NCBI GenBank assembly: GCA_001557505.1
Contig: LSAX01000001.1
Span: forward strand, 186,001-250,000
Reading direction: 5' to 3'
DNA: 64,000 nucleotides
Source of the DNA: Reticulascus tulasneorum
Lineage: Eukaryota > Ascomycota > Sordariomycetes > Glomerellales > Reticulascaceae
Shown here: piece by piece, positions 1 to 13,302 of the stretch
How the letters are laid out: every line of letters begins with the position of its first letter
Position numbering within the stretch: position 1 is the stretch's first letter
Notes under the pieces: model-generated
What the model was told of the DNA's origin: nothing
Seen by the model: the letters and a program-made list of their open reading frames with translations, nothing else
The model's database searches: none
Made by a program: the position numbers and the translations under genes

Positions 1-3000
1 TGAGCGCAAAGCTCAACAACAGAAATCAAAAGACCGAATCCAGCGTGGTGCATACACCCGACCACTTGCTGCATCCACATCCATCCACCCCCCAACCCAA
101 GCGGCTCCCCGTATCCCAAATCATTAGCATGCTGGAAGCTCATCTCCAACTGTCCGTGCTACATCATGCGCTTGATGGGGTCGCAGGAGGCTCATGAGCC
201 TTTGATCGCCAGAAGCATGCACATCCTCTCGACAAACACTGCGCCTCGCAGGCGTTCATCGCCCCCCCGGCGCCATTGACACTCCACAATCTCCATCGCC
301 CGAGGAGCAATGATCTTTCATGCCTTGATGGCCCATCATCCATCCAACCGCCCCCATATGGAACCAGTCGAACAAAACAGCCGCGATTACCGTTCGTCCG
401 TCGCCGGAACCAACAATCCCCAGTTCCCCACAACCCGGAGACTTCACACACGGCAAGCCATGCAACCACGAGTCAAGTGGGTAGTGCGAGCCGCTTTCTA
501 GAGATTATGTAGCCACATACTGGATGGATGGAGTATTTCCCCACCGTCTGTTCCCCTTTCACTCCACCCACCCCCCTTTGGTCGTCGACAACTTCACACC
601 ATACCCGAGGCTCTCTCTCTCCTCAGCGATGCTGCTGTCTAATAACCACCAAGCGCCCTCCCGGACGGACGACAGCGACTCGCCCCGCGTGCATGCGTTG
701 CACCTAACCTGCAGGGCTAAGACGTCAAGTCGTCGGCTCGCCTCTGCTCCTCCCCTTAAATCAATCGGCTCTTAAACCCTCGGTACCACGTCAGTAGATA
801 AACAACTCCAGCGAGGCTACCCCATTCCAGGTTATGACGAGGGCTCTGTGTAACAAACTCTTCCATATTGCCCTACTCTACATGCTTCTTCTGTTCCTGA
901 CTATCATTCCCCGATCCGCACATGCCTATGTCCGCCAAGCCCATCCCTCCCGCCAGCCGACCCACCGCCGAGGAAGAATCCAAGCCCCTTAAGGTCACTT
1001 CGGAACCATACCTTGGTTGTTATGGCCCAGCCCCAGCGAACCTCCCCCTCGCCGTACCGCCGGTTCTGATGCCATGTGCAGATCGCCCCATTTCGGTCCA
1101 CCGCTAGGCGCGGCACGGCTTTCGTCAATGCTAAAATATCGGGTTTTGGCTGAACTCAACGTGGCCATTAGGCTCTTTTCTTCCCTGCTTCCTTTGGACC
1201 CGTTGCTTTTTTTATCGATTCGCATATGAACGACAGAAAACAAGACTAAAGTATATTTTTGTTGCTAGACGCATCTGTGAAGCTTTGGTCATTGTTCTCC
1301 GGCCGGCAGGTTGTTCAAACTCAGCCAGAATCTTTTCGTCAATGCCTAATGACCCATTTGCTCCTTGCCTAGTGGCGTGGTCAAAAGGCAATGCAACGAC
1401 TTCCACGTACCGGCCAATTCCACGCGATATTTCCTGAATATCATTCAGAAGTCTGGGTGCTTTGATATGAGTCGCCAAACCTATTTGTCGGTTGAACTTG
1501 GCAGGGGCTGTTCATTCAAGGCGAGGTCTTCCAAATGGCCGGCGTATTTGCCAACCGACCATTGAGTTCCATCTGGAGAGTGCCCGAATCCTAGGCAGTT
1601 GTAGGTCGAGACATCCAAGGTGACGGAGGGGGGAGGATGTAGCAAAAGAAATAGCCAGAATCGGGCATGTCCTGACTCATTTGGTTCTACCATTCAGAAT
1701 AGCGACGCTTTGTATGCGAGGGGATGAACACCAAGCCTACCAGAACGAGGGCTCGGGATCTGTCTTCTCTCACCGACTCTTCGGCGGCTATGACGGATAA
1801 CTATTGCTCCTTAAATGATTGGCGGCTCATGGCAATACTTGCCAGGCCGTGGCAAGGTGTTGCCCGTCTCCAAGCGATGCCACAGCTCCTGGCCCTGAGT
1901 ATACGAGGACTGAAAATCGGAAAAACAGAGTCAATTCCAGTCGTCAGTGAACGGCCATGCTTCTCTTGATGCACAATTGTGTTATATCGCTTGATATGCC
2001 CTCGGTATTATAACTCGCCGCTCAAGGCTTTGGTCGTCTTTCATTATGCCTGATGGGATAATCGTACACGTCCCGATTCCGGGCCACTTCGTGCCAGACT
2101 TTCATATTGATCCTCCCCAGATCCTAAAATCACCGCCGATAATGACTGACCGAGATGGCTGCAATGCTTCTGAAGATTGTGGTAAAGGTCTGTCATCATT
2201 GGTGTCCTTGTCAGGCTTGACAAGCACCACAGTCCGTCCCTATGAAGTATACGTTCCGCAATGGTTCATCCGCTACCAGGATTGGATCTGTGCTTCTAGC
2301 GTCGATGTACGCCTATGTAGCGGATCACAAATGGCTACGGCTATTGGAAGATTAGTTCTGCTTCCTGGTCCCGGATTGGCCTGTAACCATCCCACCCATC
2401 CTCATCAGGCCGACGCAGCTGTCCCAAACCCTAGATATCAGCCCAAAATGCTAACGTTGGACAATTTACTGCAGGTGCGTACTATGACAGTTTGTCGACC
2501 TATCTGCACGCTCTAGAGTCTAATCTAGCTTAAAGGCTAGATGTACGTTGGATAGCTTAGAGTACCTCCAAGCAAGTCTCTCCCCCGGGATGTTGTGGAA
2601 GGAAGCTAACTGCTGTAGCATATTTCCTTCTATCAAAGTACTTATATGCCCCCACAACTAAAACCTTGGGTATTATAGAAGTGTCCCCTTAGTACCTTGA
2701 TGCAACATAACGCGATTGTTATATGTATGTCTCTTGCCCGGGCATTTTCTGCCATTCCCTAAAGAATGTTTCAAGCGCCTAGACGTGCAAATAATGGTAT
2801 AAAGTATATCTACCTTAGGTATTGTTAACGATACCCTACGTTTTACAAGGCCACCTCTGTAGGAAGCCCCGTTATGATGTATTTCCTCCTGCAACTGCAA
2901 TATATACGTCTTTCTCCCTGGCATTGAACGAAGGAGGGCGAAACGGAGATTATGACAGCATGCCGGTGTCCCATACTGGGCTCTGTAATACATCCTTTCA

Positions 3001-4000
3001 ACCATGACAGCTATGATCAGGGCAAACGCTGCCATCGAAGTCACCCAGCCCAGGGAGTACTTCCTATGGCTCACCCGTGTACAACTAATACAAACTTGAT
3101 AAATACAGTGTCGGAGTGACCACTGAAGTATGTAAGTAGCTACTGCTGTGTGCTTATTATAATAAAAAAACAGTTAGGAATCTTACTCAAGAGAAGCTAG
3201 CTTTTATTACAAGCACCCTCATTTGGTGCCTGTCAATCAAGTGCATGTAGCCGATCTCGAAGACTTGTCTCGCAATTCGAAGGAGGAGCAATAGCCTTCT
3301 TTAGTGACTAGGAAAGAAATAGAAACCTATGAGCGACCGCTACGTGTCAGTCCTCAATTTAGTTTGAAAAGTAGTCGCGTCGGTCCATTCTCATCTGCTA
3401 TACCAGACTGAACAGGTGAAGTGTCGAACTTCATCGACATGTTGATGGGATCCAGCAGAGATTCGAATGACCAACGAAGAAAAGGCGCTAGGCTTTCCAT
3501 CTGTATGTTAATCAAACGATGTCGTTATAGGCACATTCATGCAAATCATCACTCCTTAAATGTCATGCATAACTGTAGTCTGGGCAATGGGCAGGCATCC
3601 GGTTAGTCCTCCACATATTCCGCACCAAACCTCACCGATTCGTTGGTTACGGCGCTTGCCATCGAAACTTCAACCAACATTGTCACGGAGTACTCCGCCC
3701 TGCAGCACGGATGCCACCTTGCGTTCCAGGTGTGTAGGTTTGAGATAGATAGTCCATGTCATAGAACCAAACAACCGATTGCTGGGGCCATAGGAATGAA
3801 TGGTAATTAGGGTACGCAAAAGAGTAATAATTACAAAGATGCCTCGTCCTTTTTGCGCCCAACGCCGCCGCTAGACAAATAGGTATCATACCGCCACTAT
3901 CAATCAACAAACCCAGAGACACGCTGAAGATGCCCGACTCAAAAACCAGCTTGAAGAGTATAATACAACAGTTACAGCCAAGACCTCGGACACAGGCAAG
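1..4000. other. Gene-poor stretch
   Basis: I see no recognisable protein in about 4 kb. Open frames are short (longest about 156 codons, plus strand 2046-2516), have no recognisable motif, and overlap on both strands with no splice-consistent extension. The first kb is C-rich and pyrimidine-rich, as in upstream regions of fungal genes; 2.5-3.9 kb is more AT-rich. It could hold UTRs, a promoter of a gene outside the window, or old decayed sequence. Confidence 0.4.
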
Positions 4001-6341
4001 TCACGATTTGAACTTCCAACCCTCAATCAACCGCTCAACTTCGGCGTGATCTTTCTGCTTCGCCAATCCAGCAGCAGTGCCCTGCCGGTATACCGCACCC
4101 TCGCGGTAGTCTGCCAACGTCTCGAAGACAGCATTTGCATGGAAGATCCTAGCACCTTTTTGCAACAGCAGTTTCGCGCCTGCCACGTGGTCCCGTAGCG
4201 CGGCGTAGTGCAATGCTGTGGCACCGTGGTGATCCCGATGATTGACATCGAGCCCGGCATCGATAAGAAGCTTCACCATCGCACCATCTGCGGTACCTAG
4301 GAACAGCGGAGTTTGCCCAGCATCGGAGACTGCCTCCTTGTTCGCAAAAGTCTTAATTAGCAAGCGGGCTGTTGATGTGTGGCCAGATTCGACCGCAGAG
4401 AAGAGAGGGGTGTGTCCCGGCCAGACTGTTGTCTCAAGCTCTGATCTAGTTTTGATCATAACCGACAAGACTTCGTCGAGACCGAGCTGCGCAGCTAAAT
4501 GTACCGGCGTCATGTTGTCTCCCTCGCCCATGGATATCGTGAGCTTTGCTCCCCCCTCAACCAGGAACTTTGCGATCTGAACATTGCCCGACTTCAGTGC
4601 TCGACATAGGATGAGCTCACCCCCATGTGACACATGATTTACGTCGGCTCCAGCTTCAATTAAGCACCGAGCCACCTCAGGGTATCCTAGATGGACGGCG
4701 ATCGACAATGGGGTATCCTTCTGCTCTGTCACGGGGTCAATCGGAGAGCCGGCGCTGATCAACATACGCAAGATCTCGATTCGATTTTTGTGAGCTGCCA
4801 TGTGGATGGGACAGTAGCCGGAGGCGCTTGCGAGATTTAGATTTGCCCTTCGAGACAGTAGCAGTTCTGTGATGTGGATGTTTGATATCCCTGCTGCGGC
4901 GAGCAGAGGGAAGTTGCCTTTGGAGCTTCGCAGATTGACGTCCGCTCCTGATTCTATCAGAGCCCGAGCAATGTCCGTGCATACCGTGCTGATCGCGAAT
5001 GTCAAGGCGGTGTGGTCATTGAATCGACAATCAAGGTCAGCGCCGCAGTCGGCCAAAATCTTGGTGAGAGCATTATTCCGTGTCGAGATAGCAACGTGGA
5101 GTGCTGTCTTGTCGTTAGGGAGTCGGGCCTCGATGTCGGCGCCGTATTCAATCAGCCTCTCTGCCGATCTTTGCCGATCTTTTTCTACGGCGGCAATAAG
5201 TGGAGTCCGGCCACTGTAGTCCTTGTGGTTGACATCCGCGCCGGCGTGCACAAGAACGGCCACAGTATCGTCTTCATTCTTTGAGCTTGCAGCGTAGTGC
5301 AAGGCAGAGCATCCCAGGTTGTCGACGGCGTCAACACGTGCACCGAGCTCACACAAAAGGGCAATAAATTTGTCCGAGAAATTACACTTGACTCCTCTCA
5401 TCATAGCTGTCTCCCCATCGTTTGTCGGTTCATCTAGGTCGGCTCCGGCAACGGCGAGAAAAGTCGCTATTGACGAGCTTTTGCGGTTGAATGCTCGATG
5501 TAGGGGCGAAATGCTTGAGCCGGGCTGGAGACCGTCAGGGTCGGCTCTCTGCAGGAGCAGTTTCAGCACGGTGGCTTCGTCACATCTATCGATGGCATTG
5601 TGCAATTGCAAGCTGATCTTAGTGCTTTGCTTTCGAACCACCCCCGGCTCGGGTCGGAGCTCCTCTAAAGCTGATCGGACTCCCGGTAGTTCGGATACAC
5701 GGAGCATATCTGCGGGTGGGCAAATTGTGATGGTGGATAATCTCAAGCGGCTGCCTTGGTTTCGCAACGCCGGGCTGATCGAGGAATTGGGCGAAATCAG
5801 CCGAGATGTCCGCATGGACGCATTGTTGATACTTGTGGAGCCATGGTCACTGTCCCTGTAAGTATGTAGGAAATGGAAAAGTATGAGTGCATACTCACAT
5901 TGGAACACAGTCAAGAAGAAAGGCCAGCGAGGTCCGACTAGCCTGCAGATGTTGGGAAACTTCCTTCAGAGAATCCTCATTCCAAACGATGGTGAGTTGG
6001 GGGAGGGACACGTCGACACCGCTATCTCTGTCCTTGTGACGGAGGCGAGCACATGTTAGTTTCAGCGTTGAAATGTCGGCCGAGATGGCTCGAACGAGTT
6101 CCCCGCAAGAAGAGTCCAGGAGTTCGGAGCCATGATCGAATATGTGTGGCATGGCTTGACGAAGGCATTCTAAGCGTACTAAAACATCGGCAACCGATCT
6201 GCATTCCTTAGCAAGGGATGCAAGTGTGATTGGCGCTGTATTGAGGCTACTGGCAACTCCCCGGAATTCCTGGGACAAACGATCGGACGCCCTCGCCAGA
6301 TCCTGTAGGCCATGCTTGAGCATGGTGTCTGGAGGATCCAT
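4001..6341 (-). CDS. Ankyrin-repeat protein with Helo-like/STAND-type N-terminal domain
   Basis: Two exons, 6341-5899 and 5855-4001, joined across a 43-nt intron (GTGAGT...TTACAG) that splits an ATG codon; about 765 residues. Residues 1-145 form a helical, Leu-rich domain resembling the fungal N-terminal domains of STAND/NLR proteins (Helo-like family; moderate confidence). The remaining 620 residues are about fifteen ankyrin repeats with recurring TPL, GADVN and ALHYAA motifs. No NACHT or NB-ARC segment lies between, so the receptor-like ends are joined directly. Ankyrin repeats bind proteins; the N-terminal domain in known family members transmits incompatibility or cell-death signals. An upstream in-frame extension to 6515 exists, but MDPPDT at 6341 gives the family-like start. 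No partner gene is adjacent. Function in this organism is inference. Confidence 0.8.
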
Positions 6342-7675
6342 TCCAATGTCGCAAGAGTCATACGTCTTGTCGCTGGTCGGACAAGAAAGGACAGGCGAGA
6401 CCTCGCAAAACAGCGAGTGGCAGGTCGCACACTTTTGTGGGCATCGTGAGGTGAAGGATTTGTATGGCTGTCCGGTGTCCGGCGCATGTTGGCGACAGGA
6501 CAAAATGAAGTACACCCGAATCCGGAATAGTTGATGAAACTAAGCAGGCGGCAGGCAGCTCGCTTCAAACAGGTTGACTATTGAATGCCACCAGGTTAAA
6601 GTAATCTTAGCTGGTAGCCACGTATCTTCCCTGGTCAAAGGTCAGATGCCCTAAGGCGCAATCTTAGGATCGTGCAATAGAGGCGTTAGGCGATTTCCAC
6701 AAGACTGGGTCAGCAAAATAAGAAACCAATAAATCCCGAATGAGGACTAGAAGATGCGGGGATAGATGACCGTGCAGGCTATCAAGGATCTGTGCCGAGT
6801 ATGGAGAACCATTCCCCGGACTTAATTCCATCATCTTCAGCTCGAAACGATCCCACCTGGCCATGCCTCTGCATTGTTACACGGCCTTGAAGCGGCAAAC
6901 TTGTCCGAACAGAATGTCTTGTGGATGGGTGAGAACACAACAACACAAGACCCGGAGCTGGATTATAGAAAGTGGGCCAAGCGTCTAACTGCAATATCTC
7001 GGGGCTCCGGCGCTGTCACTTGCCAGGCCCACTTGGACAAGATGTCGGGTCTCAATCTTGTCTAGGCCCTTCAAAATGCCCAGTGCGAGTCAGGGGGCAT
7101 TCCACTTGGAAATCCCCTCATGGCTCTAGCATCTCCGAGGTGGGACAAATTGGAGTCATGATTTCTCACCGCAAACGCCGCGCTAAGGCAGGTACTGCAC
7201 GTTTGTGGCGGCGGATAGGGGTCTTTTCAGCTGGCGCATCTTATTATGTATGTGCATTATCAATCAACCCTTTATTTACTTTTCTTCTGGGCGACTAATA
7301 AGTTAAATGGTCTACCATGACTAGCGTCTCGAGTTAGTCATCACGGAGAAACGATCTACCGAAACTCCAGCTCCAACCCCCACAAATCGGCACATGATTG
7401 GAGGGGCACTTGGAGCTTTGCGCTTACCTAAGGTAATGCATAGCTGTTATGTGATGAGCGGTCATCGATTAGTGCCGCCTGCCGACGTAATAATCGCGAA
7501 TATTCTTGACTATCCAGTTCTGTACACAGAAGCGGAACTTTCGGCCTTCCTTGAATTTATCTCCCATTTACGTCTCGAACAATAGTTCGACACACTGGCG
7601 GGCATACTTTGGAGGAGAGACACGGCTCCAGCCACGGACGCCGCGAATTCTCCAGCCCCGGAAGCTCGGAATATC
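6342..7675. other. Intergenic, divergent promoters
   Basis: Separates the ankyrin gene (minus) from MIX23 (plus), so it should hold both promoters. Only short open frames without motifs; I see no gene. Confidence 0.4.
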
Positions 7676-8325
7676 ATGACCCAGCCATCGCCTCAACCGC
7701 ACTTAACACCACAATTTTGTTTTTCTTCGGGATCTCTACGTGGTGAGTAGGTGTAGCTCTGCCTAAGATATCCCAAACACGCTGACCACAGTCACTAGAT
7801 TTCCTTCGATTGTCACGCTCGAGCGTCGATGACTCGATAACACAGAATCTCAATGCCCTCATTACGCCTGCTCGAGCAGGATTTGACCCGGCATCAACAT
7901 CACAACGATCACCACGATCTTTTCCGAGACGGATAGACCCCCAGTCGTGTCAGAATTTCAAGGACAAGGTTCTGTTTCCGTCCTGGCAAGCCAGGGCCGA
8001 TGTCCTGCATTACTGCGGAGTGGTAGCCACCAGCCCGGATCCAGATGACCCCGAAGCCCTGTCGATACAAGTTGAGCTGGCAAGAGACAAGGAGCGGGTG
8101 GTGGATGAGCGGCTGGATCCATATTCCGGCCGTTTCTTCCCACGGGAGCCTCGGACCGAGAGACTGGCGGCGCTCATACGGCAAGAGAAAGGCATCGAGA
8201 ACATTGTGAGAACGAGGACCTGGGAATCTGTCAAGGTGAGATGCGAAGAGTCTGCCGATTCGTGGGAGCAAGCTTTGGATAGCTGGAAGAATAGACGAGG
8301 CTCTCCGTCAACGGCAGATAGGTGA
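7676..8325 (+). CDS. mix23: MIX23 / caffeine-induced death protein 2 (Cid2) family
   Basis: Exon 1 is 7676-7742 and exon 2 is 7799-8325, separated by a 56-nt intron (GTGAGT...CACTAG) that splits an Asp codon; 197 residues. The spliced N-terminus carries FCFSSGSLRDFLRLSRS followed by DDSI and LNAL, and the centre has SCQNFK, LFPSWQAR and YCG. These conserved Cys and the DDSITQNLN block are the signature of the Cid2/MIX23 (human CCDC58) family, small twin-Cys proteins of the mitochondrial intermembrane space. Fungal members have the same two-exon start and a C-terminal extension with DERLDPYS and a Trp-rich helix, as here. No cleavable presequence is visible, consistent with Mia40-type import. 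The small first exon (22 codons) is easily missed. Nat1 follows 700 bp downstream on the same strand. Confidence 0.88.
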
Positions 8326-9009
8326 CAACGGTGGGACGCTCGACGAAGCGCTTCAGCCTCAAATGGGGCTGGTATATAAGTGTGTACCACTTCCTGTAAC
8401 AGTAACTAGATAATGTCAGAATCACCACTAGCATCTTTTGCCTTATCGCTTTCCTTCGTTGGCTAGATGCATGGATGAAACGTCTTTGTGATTTTCGCAC
8501 CAGAGCCGGCCATGGAGATAGGGCTCGGTCTAGAGCAAAAAGGCCGAAACTCCTGTGCAAATGCTAAAATGACCAAAATAATTAATCGTTATAGTTGTAA
8601 GGATACCCGAGTCGAGTCGAGGTGAGGCAGAATGGAGGGTTGCTCGATATCCGCGGTTTCGGTTCGTGATTTCCGCTCCGCCTTCGGTGGAACAACAGTG
8701 TTTCCGAGACTCCACCGAGATTTCACCCCAGGTCACCTCCAAATGTTGGAGCGCCTCACCTTGTCCGAAGCACACGACCTGCCATTACTACGTGGGCGCT
8801 GCGTCTTTCCTATCTGCACAAGCAGGCGCCCTTTCATTCTTTGAAGAGTACCGACTGAATATTCTAACGCAAACCACCATTGCAAAAGCTTCGCACAAGA
8901 TTTCTGGTCTACACTGCCGAAGAATTTGCAGCTTTTTCCCACTGCAATTTGATTCGACTCCCCACCCGTTTTCGAGCAAGCTACGAGTCGGCGGCTACCT
9001 ACAAAACCG
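8326..9009. other. Intergenic, MIX23 3' end and nat1 promoter
   Basis: Both flanking genes read rightward. No supported coding sequence. Short overlapping frames on both strands are probably chance. Confidence 0.4.
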
Positions 9010-11593
9010 ATGCCGCAACCTTTAAACTCGAAAGAGGCTTCCCTCTTTCGAGCTGTCATTCGCAGCTATGAAGACAAGCAATACAAGCGCGGCCTGAAAA
9101 GCGCCGACCAAATCCTCAGGAAAAATCCAAAACATGGCGATACCATGGCAATGAAGGCGTTGATCATGAACGCACAGGGCAAGACGGAGGAGGCGTTTGT
9201 GCTAGGAAAGGAGGCGCTGACGGTGGACATGAAGTCGCATATCTGTTGGCATGTGTATGGGCTGTTATACCGAGCGAACAAGAACTTCGAGGAGGCCATA
9301 AAAGCCTACAAGTTTGCGTTGAAGCTCGAGCCCGACTCCCAACAAATCCAGCGAGACCTCGCCATTCTCCAGATTCAGATGCGCGACTACCAAGGATACA
9401 TCCAGAGCAGAACTGCTATGCTTCAAGCGAGACCGCAGGTCCGGCAGAGTTGGACTGCCATGGCTGTTGCGCATCATTTGGCCGGCGACCTCGCAAATGC
9501 AGAGAAGGTTCTTACCACCTATGAGGGCACACTTAAGAACACACCGCCACGTGCCGACTTTGAGCATTCCGAGGCGGTTATGTACAAGAACTCGGTAATC
9601 GCAGAGCAAGGCGACTATGACAGAGCTCTGGAACATTTGGAGACTGCTGGAAAGGGCAATCTGGACCGGCTTGCCATCCTTGAGCTTCGCGCAGAGTATC
9701 TGGCGAAGCTCGGCAGAAAGGAGGAAGCTGCCAAGGCATATCGAGCACTCCTCGATAGAAACTCGGAGCATCCGGATTACTACGATGCGCTTGTCAAGGT
9801 GCTTGAGCTATCCGAGGACGAGCAGGAGGCCAAAAAAGCCATCTACGATGAGTATGCCGAGAAGTCAACACGATTCGACGCCCCTCGGCGTCTGCCTTTG
9901 GATTTCTTAACCGGTATGTGTTCTCGAAGCATCCATTTAGAAACCATTACTTACTCCCGGGACAGGTGACGCTTTCCGAGATGCAGCCCAGAAGTACCTC
10001 ACATTGATGCTGAATAAGGGCGTGCCGTCTACATTTGCCAACCTCAAACATCTTTATTCTGACAAGGCCAAAAAGGAAACTTTGGCCTCTTTAGTACACG
10101 AGTATCTCAAATCGCAAAATGATGGCGCGAAAGACGTCGAAAAGACGAATGGCGACAGTTCAAAAGGAGAAGGCGCAGCTCTTTACTACCTCGCACAACA
10201 CTACAACTACTTTCTCAGCCGGGATCTCACCGAAGCCTTGAAGTTTATCGACTTGGCGATCGAAAAGGATCCCGAGAGTGTTGACTTCCACATGACCAAA
10301 GCAAGGATATGGAAGCACAAGGGGAATCTTCAGAAAGCATCGGAGATAATGGACCACGCCCGTTCGCTTGATACCAAAGATCGTTACATCAACACCAAGG
10401 CGGCAAAGTATCAGCTGCGCAACGACGAGAGCGAGAAAGCACTTAAAACGATGAGTCTGTTTACGAGAGTCGATACCGTCGGAGGGCCTCTGATGGATCT
10501 CCTGGACATGCAGTGCATATGGTTCCTGACCGAGGATGGCGAATCGTACGCTAGGCAAGGCAACCACGGCCTGGCACTTAAGCGGTTTCACCTTGTTCAC
10601 AACATCTTTGATATCTGGCAAGAAGACCAGTTTGATTTCCACAGCTTCTCATTGCGTAAGGGACAGATAAGGGCGTACATCGACATGGTTCGCTGGGAAG
10701 ATCATCTGCGTGAACACCCATTCTACTCTCGAGCTGCATTTGATGCGATTGCAATATACATTGCACGCCATGACCAACCTTCGGTGAATGGTGTGAATGG
10801 CGTTGACGGGGCCAATGGCGATGACGCACTGGAAAGGAAGAAGGCGGCGAAGAAGGCTCGCAAGGAGCAGCAGCGACTGGAGCGGGAAGCCATTGAGAAG
10901 GCATCTAAGCAAGACCCGAATAAGGCAGCCAAGACGGAGGATGGGATTAAGAAGAAAGATGATGACCCTCTAGGGCTGAAGCTCGTCGATGCCGAACCCT
11001 TGGCCGCAGCAATGCGCTTTGTTGGTCCACTGCTGCAGTTTAGCCCCAAGAACATTGACGCGCAACTCGCCGGTTTCGACATCTACCTGCGCAGGAGTAA
11101 GTCCCTTGCCCCATTTACTTGCTACTCATTTGCTGACAGGTCTACAGAAAAGTATATTCTTGCATTGCGCTGCCTCAACGCGGCTCTGGCTCTAGATCCC
11201 TCGCACCCCAAGGTCCACGTGCAAGTCGTCGAGTACCAACAGGCGCTCAACTCGGCCTTGAGTGAATTGCCGGCCAAGGTTCAGGAGATCATCAAGTCTG
11301 AATTCAAGGCCGCATCGCCATCGACCGATCTGAAGAAGTACAATGAGGACTTTTTTGAGAAGAACAAAAGCAGCCCACCCCATATCCTGTCGGCCATCAA
11401 GGTACGGAAGCTACTTGGCGAGGATCGTGCGAAATGCGACAAGTCTCTGGTTGACCTGCTTCGAAACGAGGAGACGGATTTCGTGCTCGCGGGCAACGTG
11501 TTTGAACTGTTAAAATTCTGGCGCAGCAGCGAGGCCGAGGCGTTCAAGAAGGGTGCCCATGAACGATGGCCGGAGGTGACCATGTTTGTTTAG
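9010..11593 (+). CDS. nat1: NatA N-acetyltransferase auxiliary subunit (Nat1/NAA15)
   Basis: Three exons, 9010-9913, 9966-11096 and 11148-11593; 826 residues, close to yeast Nat1 and human NAA15. The protein anchors the NatA complex to ribosomes and holds the catalytic Ard1/Naa10 subunit for co-translational N-terminal acetylation. The N-terminus (LNSKEASLFRAV, YEDKQYKRGLKSADQIL, HGDTMAMKAL) matches the family start. TPR-type helical repeats run through most of the chain. A highly charged Lys/Glu segment near residues 590-640 (KKAAKKARKEQQRLERE) is the usual basic linker of the family. Intron 1 splits a Gly codon. Intron 2 (11097-11147, 51 nt) is a multiple of three and contains no stop codon, so unspliced message stays in frame; splicing restores LRRKKYILALRC. 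Start at 9010 is well supported by alignment to the family N-terminus. Confidence 0.95.
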
Positions 11594-12002
11594 AAGAAGG
11601 GGTTGCCGCCTCCGCTAAGGCCACCTGGGATCAAAAGGATATGGCAGGAGGCATCTTTCAAAATGGGGGCATCTTATCATGCGTTCCGAGAATCCAGCAT
11701 AGGAGGCTCGGTCGGGAGGTCCATCAACCGGGAAGACGTGAATCACTGGTAGATGATATGGGGTACTTTGGCTGATGGCAGGGCATAAAAGCTGTTTGTA
11801 GTCATAAAAGTCATGATAGATCCGAGGCTATGAAGCTTCGCTGGTAAAGCTGCATTTTCCAGCGTGATCTGAGTGACGCAAACAATCGAAACCATGGCAT
11901 ATGGCGATGAATGTCTTTTCCCAAACCCCGAGCCACGCACCTTTTCCCCCCATTTCTTTCAATGCGCCAGACAGCCTCTACTACAGTATTTCTCGCAAGC
12001 AC
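11594..12002. other. Convergent 3' region
   Basis: Lies between the stops of nat1 (plus) and trpD (minus). It should hold both 3' UTRs; no gene is seen. Confidence 0.5.
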
Positions 12003-13302
12003 TCACTCGGTGATGTCATTCGTAACGTCCACGAACGCTTGCCACTGTTTCCATGCCTCGCCGCTCTTAATGGCCCATCTTGCCCTCCTCACGCCCTCTT
12101 TCCAGCGTCCATCGCCAGGGCCACGCTCCGTCACCACATGGCCGTCATCCCCTCGACCCATGTTGCTCGAATCCGCCTCACAGATGCCCGAGACCACGAA
12201 CAAAGTGGCGGCGTTAAGAAGGACGAACTCCAGAATTGGATCGTCGTCGGCCATCTCATTGTTCAAAATCCTCCGCAGAATTTCCGCATTCTCAGCGGGC
12301 TCTTTGCCCGGCGAGACGGTATGTAATGGGTGGGACTGTAGGCCGAAATCGCTGGGCTGGAGCTTGAAAGTCTCAGATACGACTTTGCCGTTGACCTCCC
12401 TCAACCTCCAGCAAAGGGTCGGACCGGCACAGCTAACCTCGTCCAGCTCCTCCTCGCCGCACACAATCATGGCGTTCTTGCTCCCGGAAATCAACAACGC
12501 CTCCGCGAACACGGGCCCCAGCTCCCGCCTCGCCACGCCAATCACTCGTGCCTCGAGTGCATCCTCGACGGGATTCGCAAGCGGGCCGAGCAAGTTGAAG
12601 ATGGTGCGCCAGGGGAGCTCCTTTCGGATGGGCGCGACGTAGCGCATGCCCGGATGAAATACTGGCGCAAAGAGAAAAGCATAGTTGGTCGCCGTATATA
12701 CGCGGGAAAGGGACGCCGGCGAGACGGCTGTCAGGACCGGCGGGCGGGGCTGCATGTTATTCACCAGGTCTGCGGAGCCCGACTTGGACGTGCTGGCGCG
12801 GTTGCCGTGCTTGGAGATGAGCAGGAGGGAGGAGGCGAGGATGGAGGCAGTGGTGCTGATGTTGAAGGTGTTGTGCGAATCGCCTCCCGTGCCAACAATA
12901 TCGCACTACGGTGTGTATGTTAGCTGTCCCATCACCATGCCGTCTGCTAGATGGGGAGCTTACCAATCCGCCTCGATATGCCCCCTCAGCTAATCCCTTG
13001 GCCTCTACAACACGGCGCAGCTCCTCAAAATCCACCTTGGCCGCCGCCAGACGCATGGCGTGGGCACACCGGGCCATGACATCGGCCTGGCGATCCAGGT
13101 TGGTGAAATGCAGGGCAATGAGCAGCGAGGCGGCCTGCGCATCAGACACCTGGTGGGTGAAGAAGTGGGAAATGGCCTCGGCGATCTCATCCGCCGTCGC
13201 GTCGGGACCAGATGGCGGCACTGGCCAGAGCTTCTTGAGCAATGGTTTGATGTCGATGAGCGGGAGGCTCTGCTCCCCGGTTTTCGGAGCTTGAGAGGCC
13301 AT
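12003..13302 (-). CDS. trpD: Anthranilate phosphoribosyltransferase
   Basis: Exon 1 is 13302-12964 and exon 2 is 12905-12003; the 58-nt phase-0 intron is GTAAGC...CCGTAG; 413 residues. The enzyme transfers the phosphoribosyl group of PRPP to anthranilate, the second step of tryptophan synthesis. Splicing creates CDIVGTGGDS, the PRPP-binding GTGGD loop at residues 118-122. It is followed by NTFNIST and KHGNR, then GMRYVAP(I)RKELPWRTIFNLLGPLANP, all diagnostic of the family. The C-terminal domain is complete. An upstream in-frame Met at 13377 exists, but the Met at 13302 (MASQ) gives the conventional cytosolic start. A perfect TGAGTCA element lies about 115 bp upstream of the ATG, consistent with general amino-acid control by CpcA/Gcn4. 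The gene diverges from the sphingoid-base kinase 1.8 kb away. Confidence 0.96.

Noticed and set aside
2046..2516. 156-codon plus-strand frame
   Set aside because: Composition and lack of any motif or introns suggest chance; left within the gene-poor region.
5319..5861. 180-codon plus-strand frame opposite the ankyrin gene
   Set aside because: It is the complement of a well-supported ankyrin coding exon and has no motif of its own.
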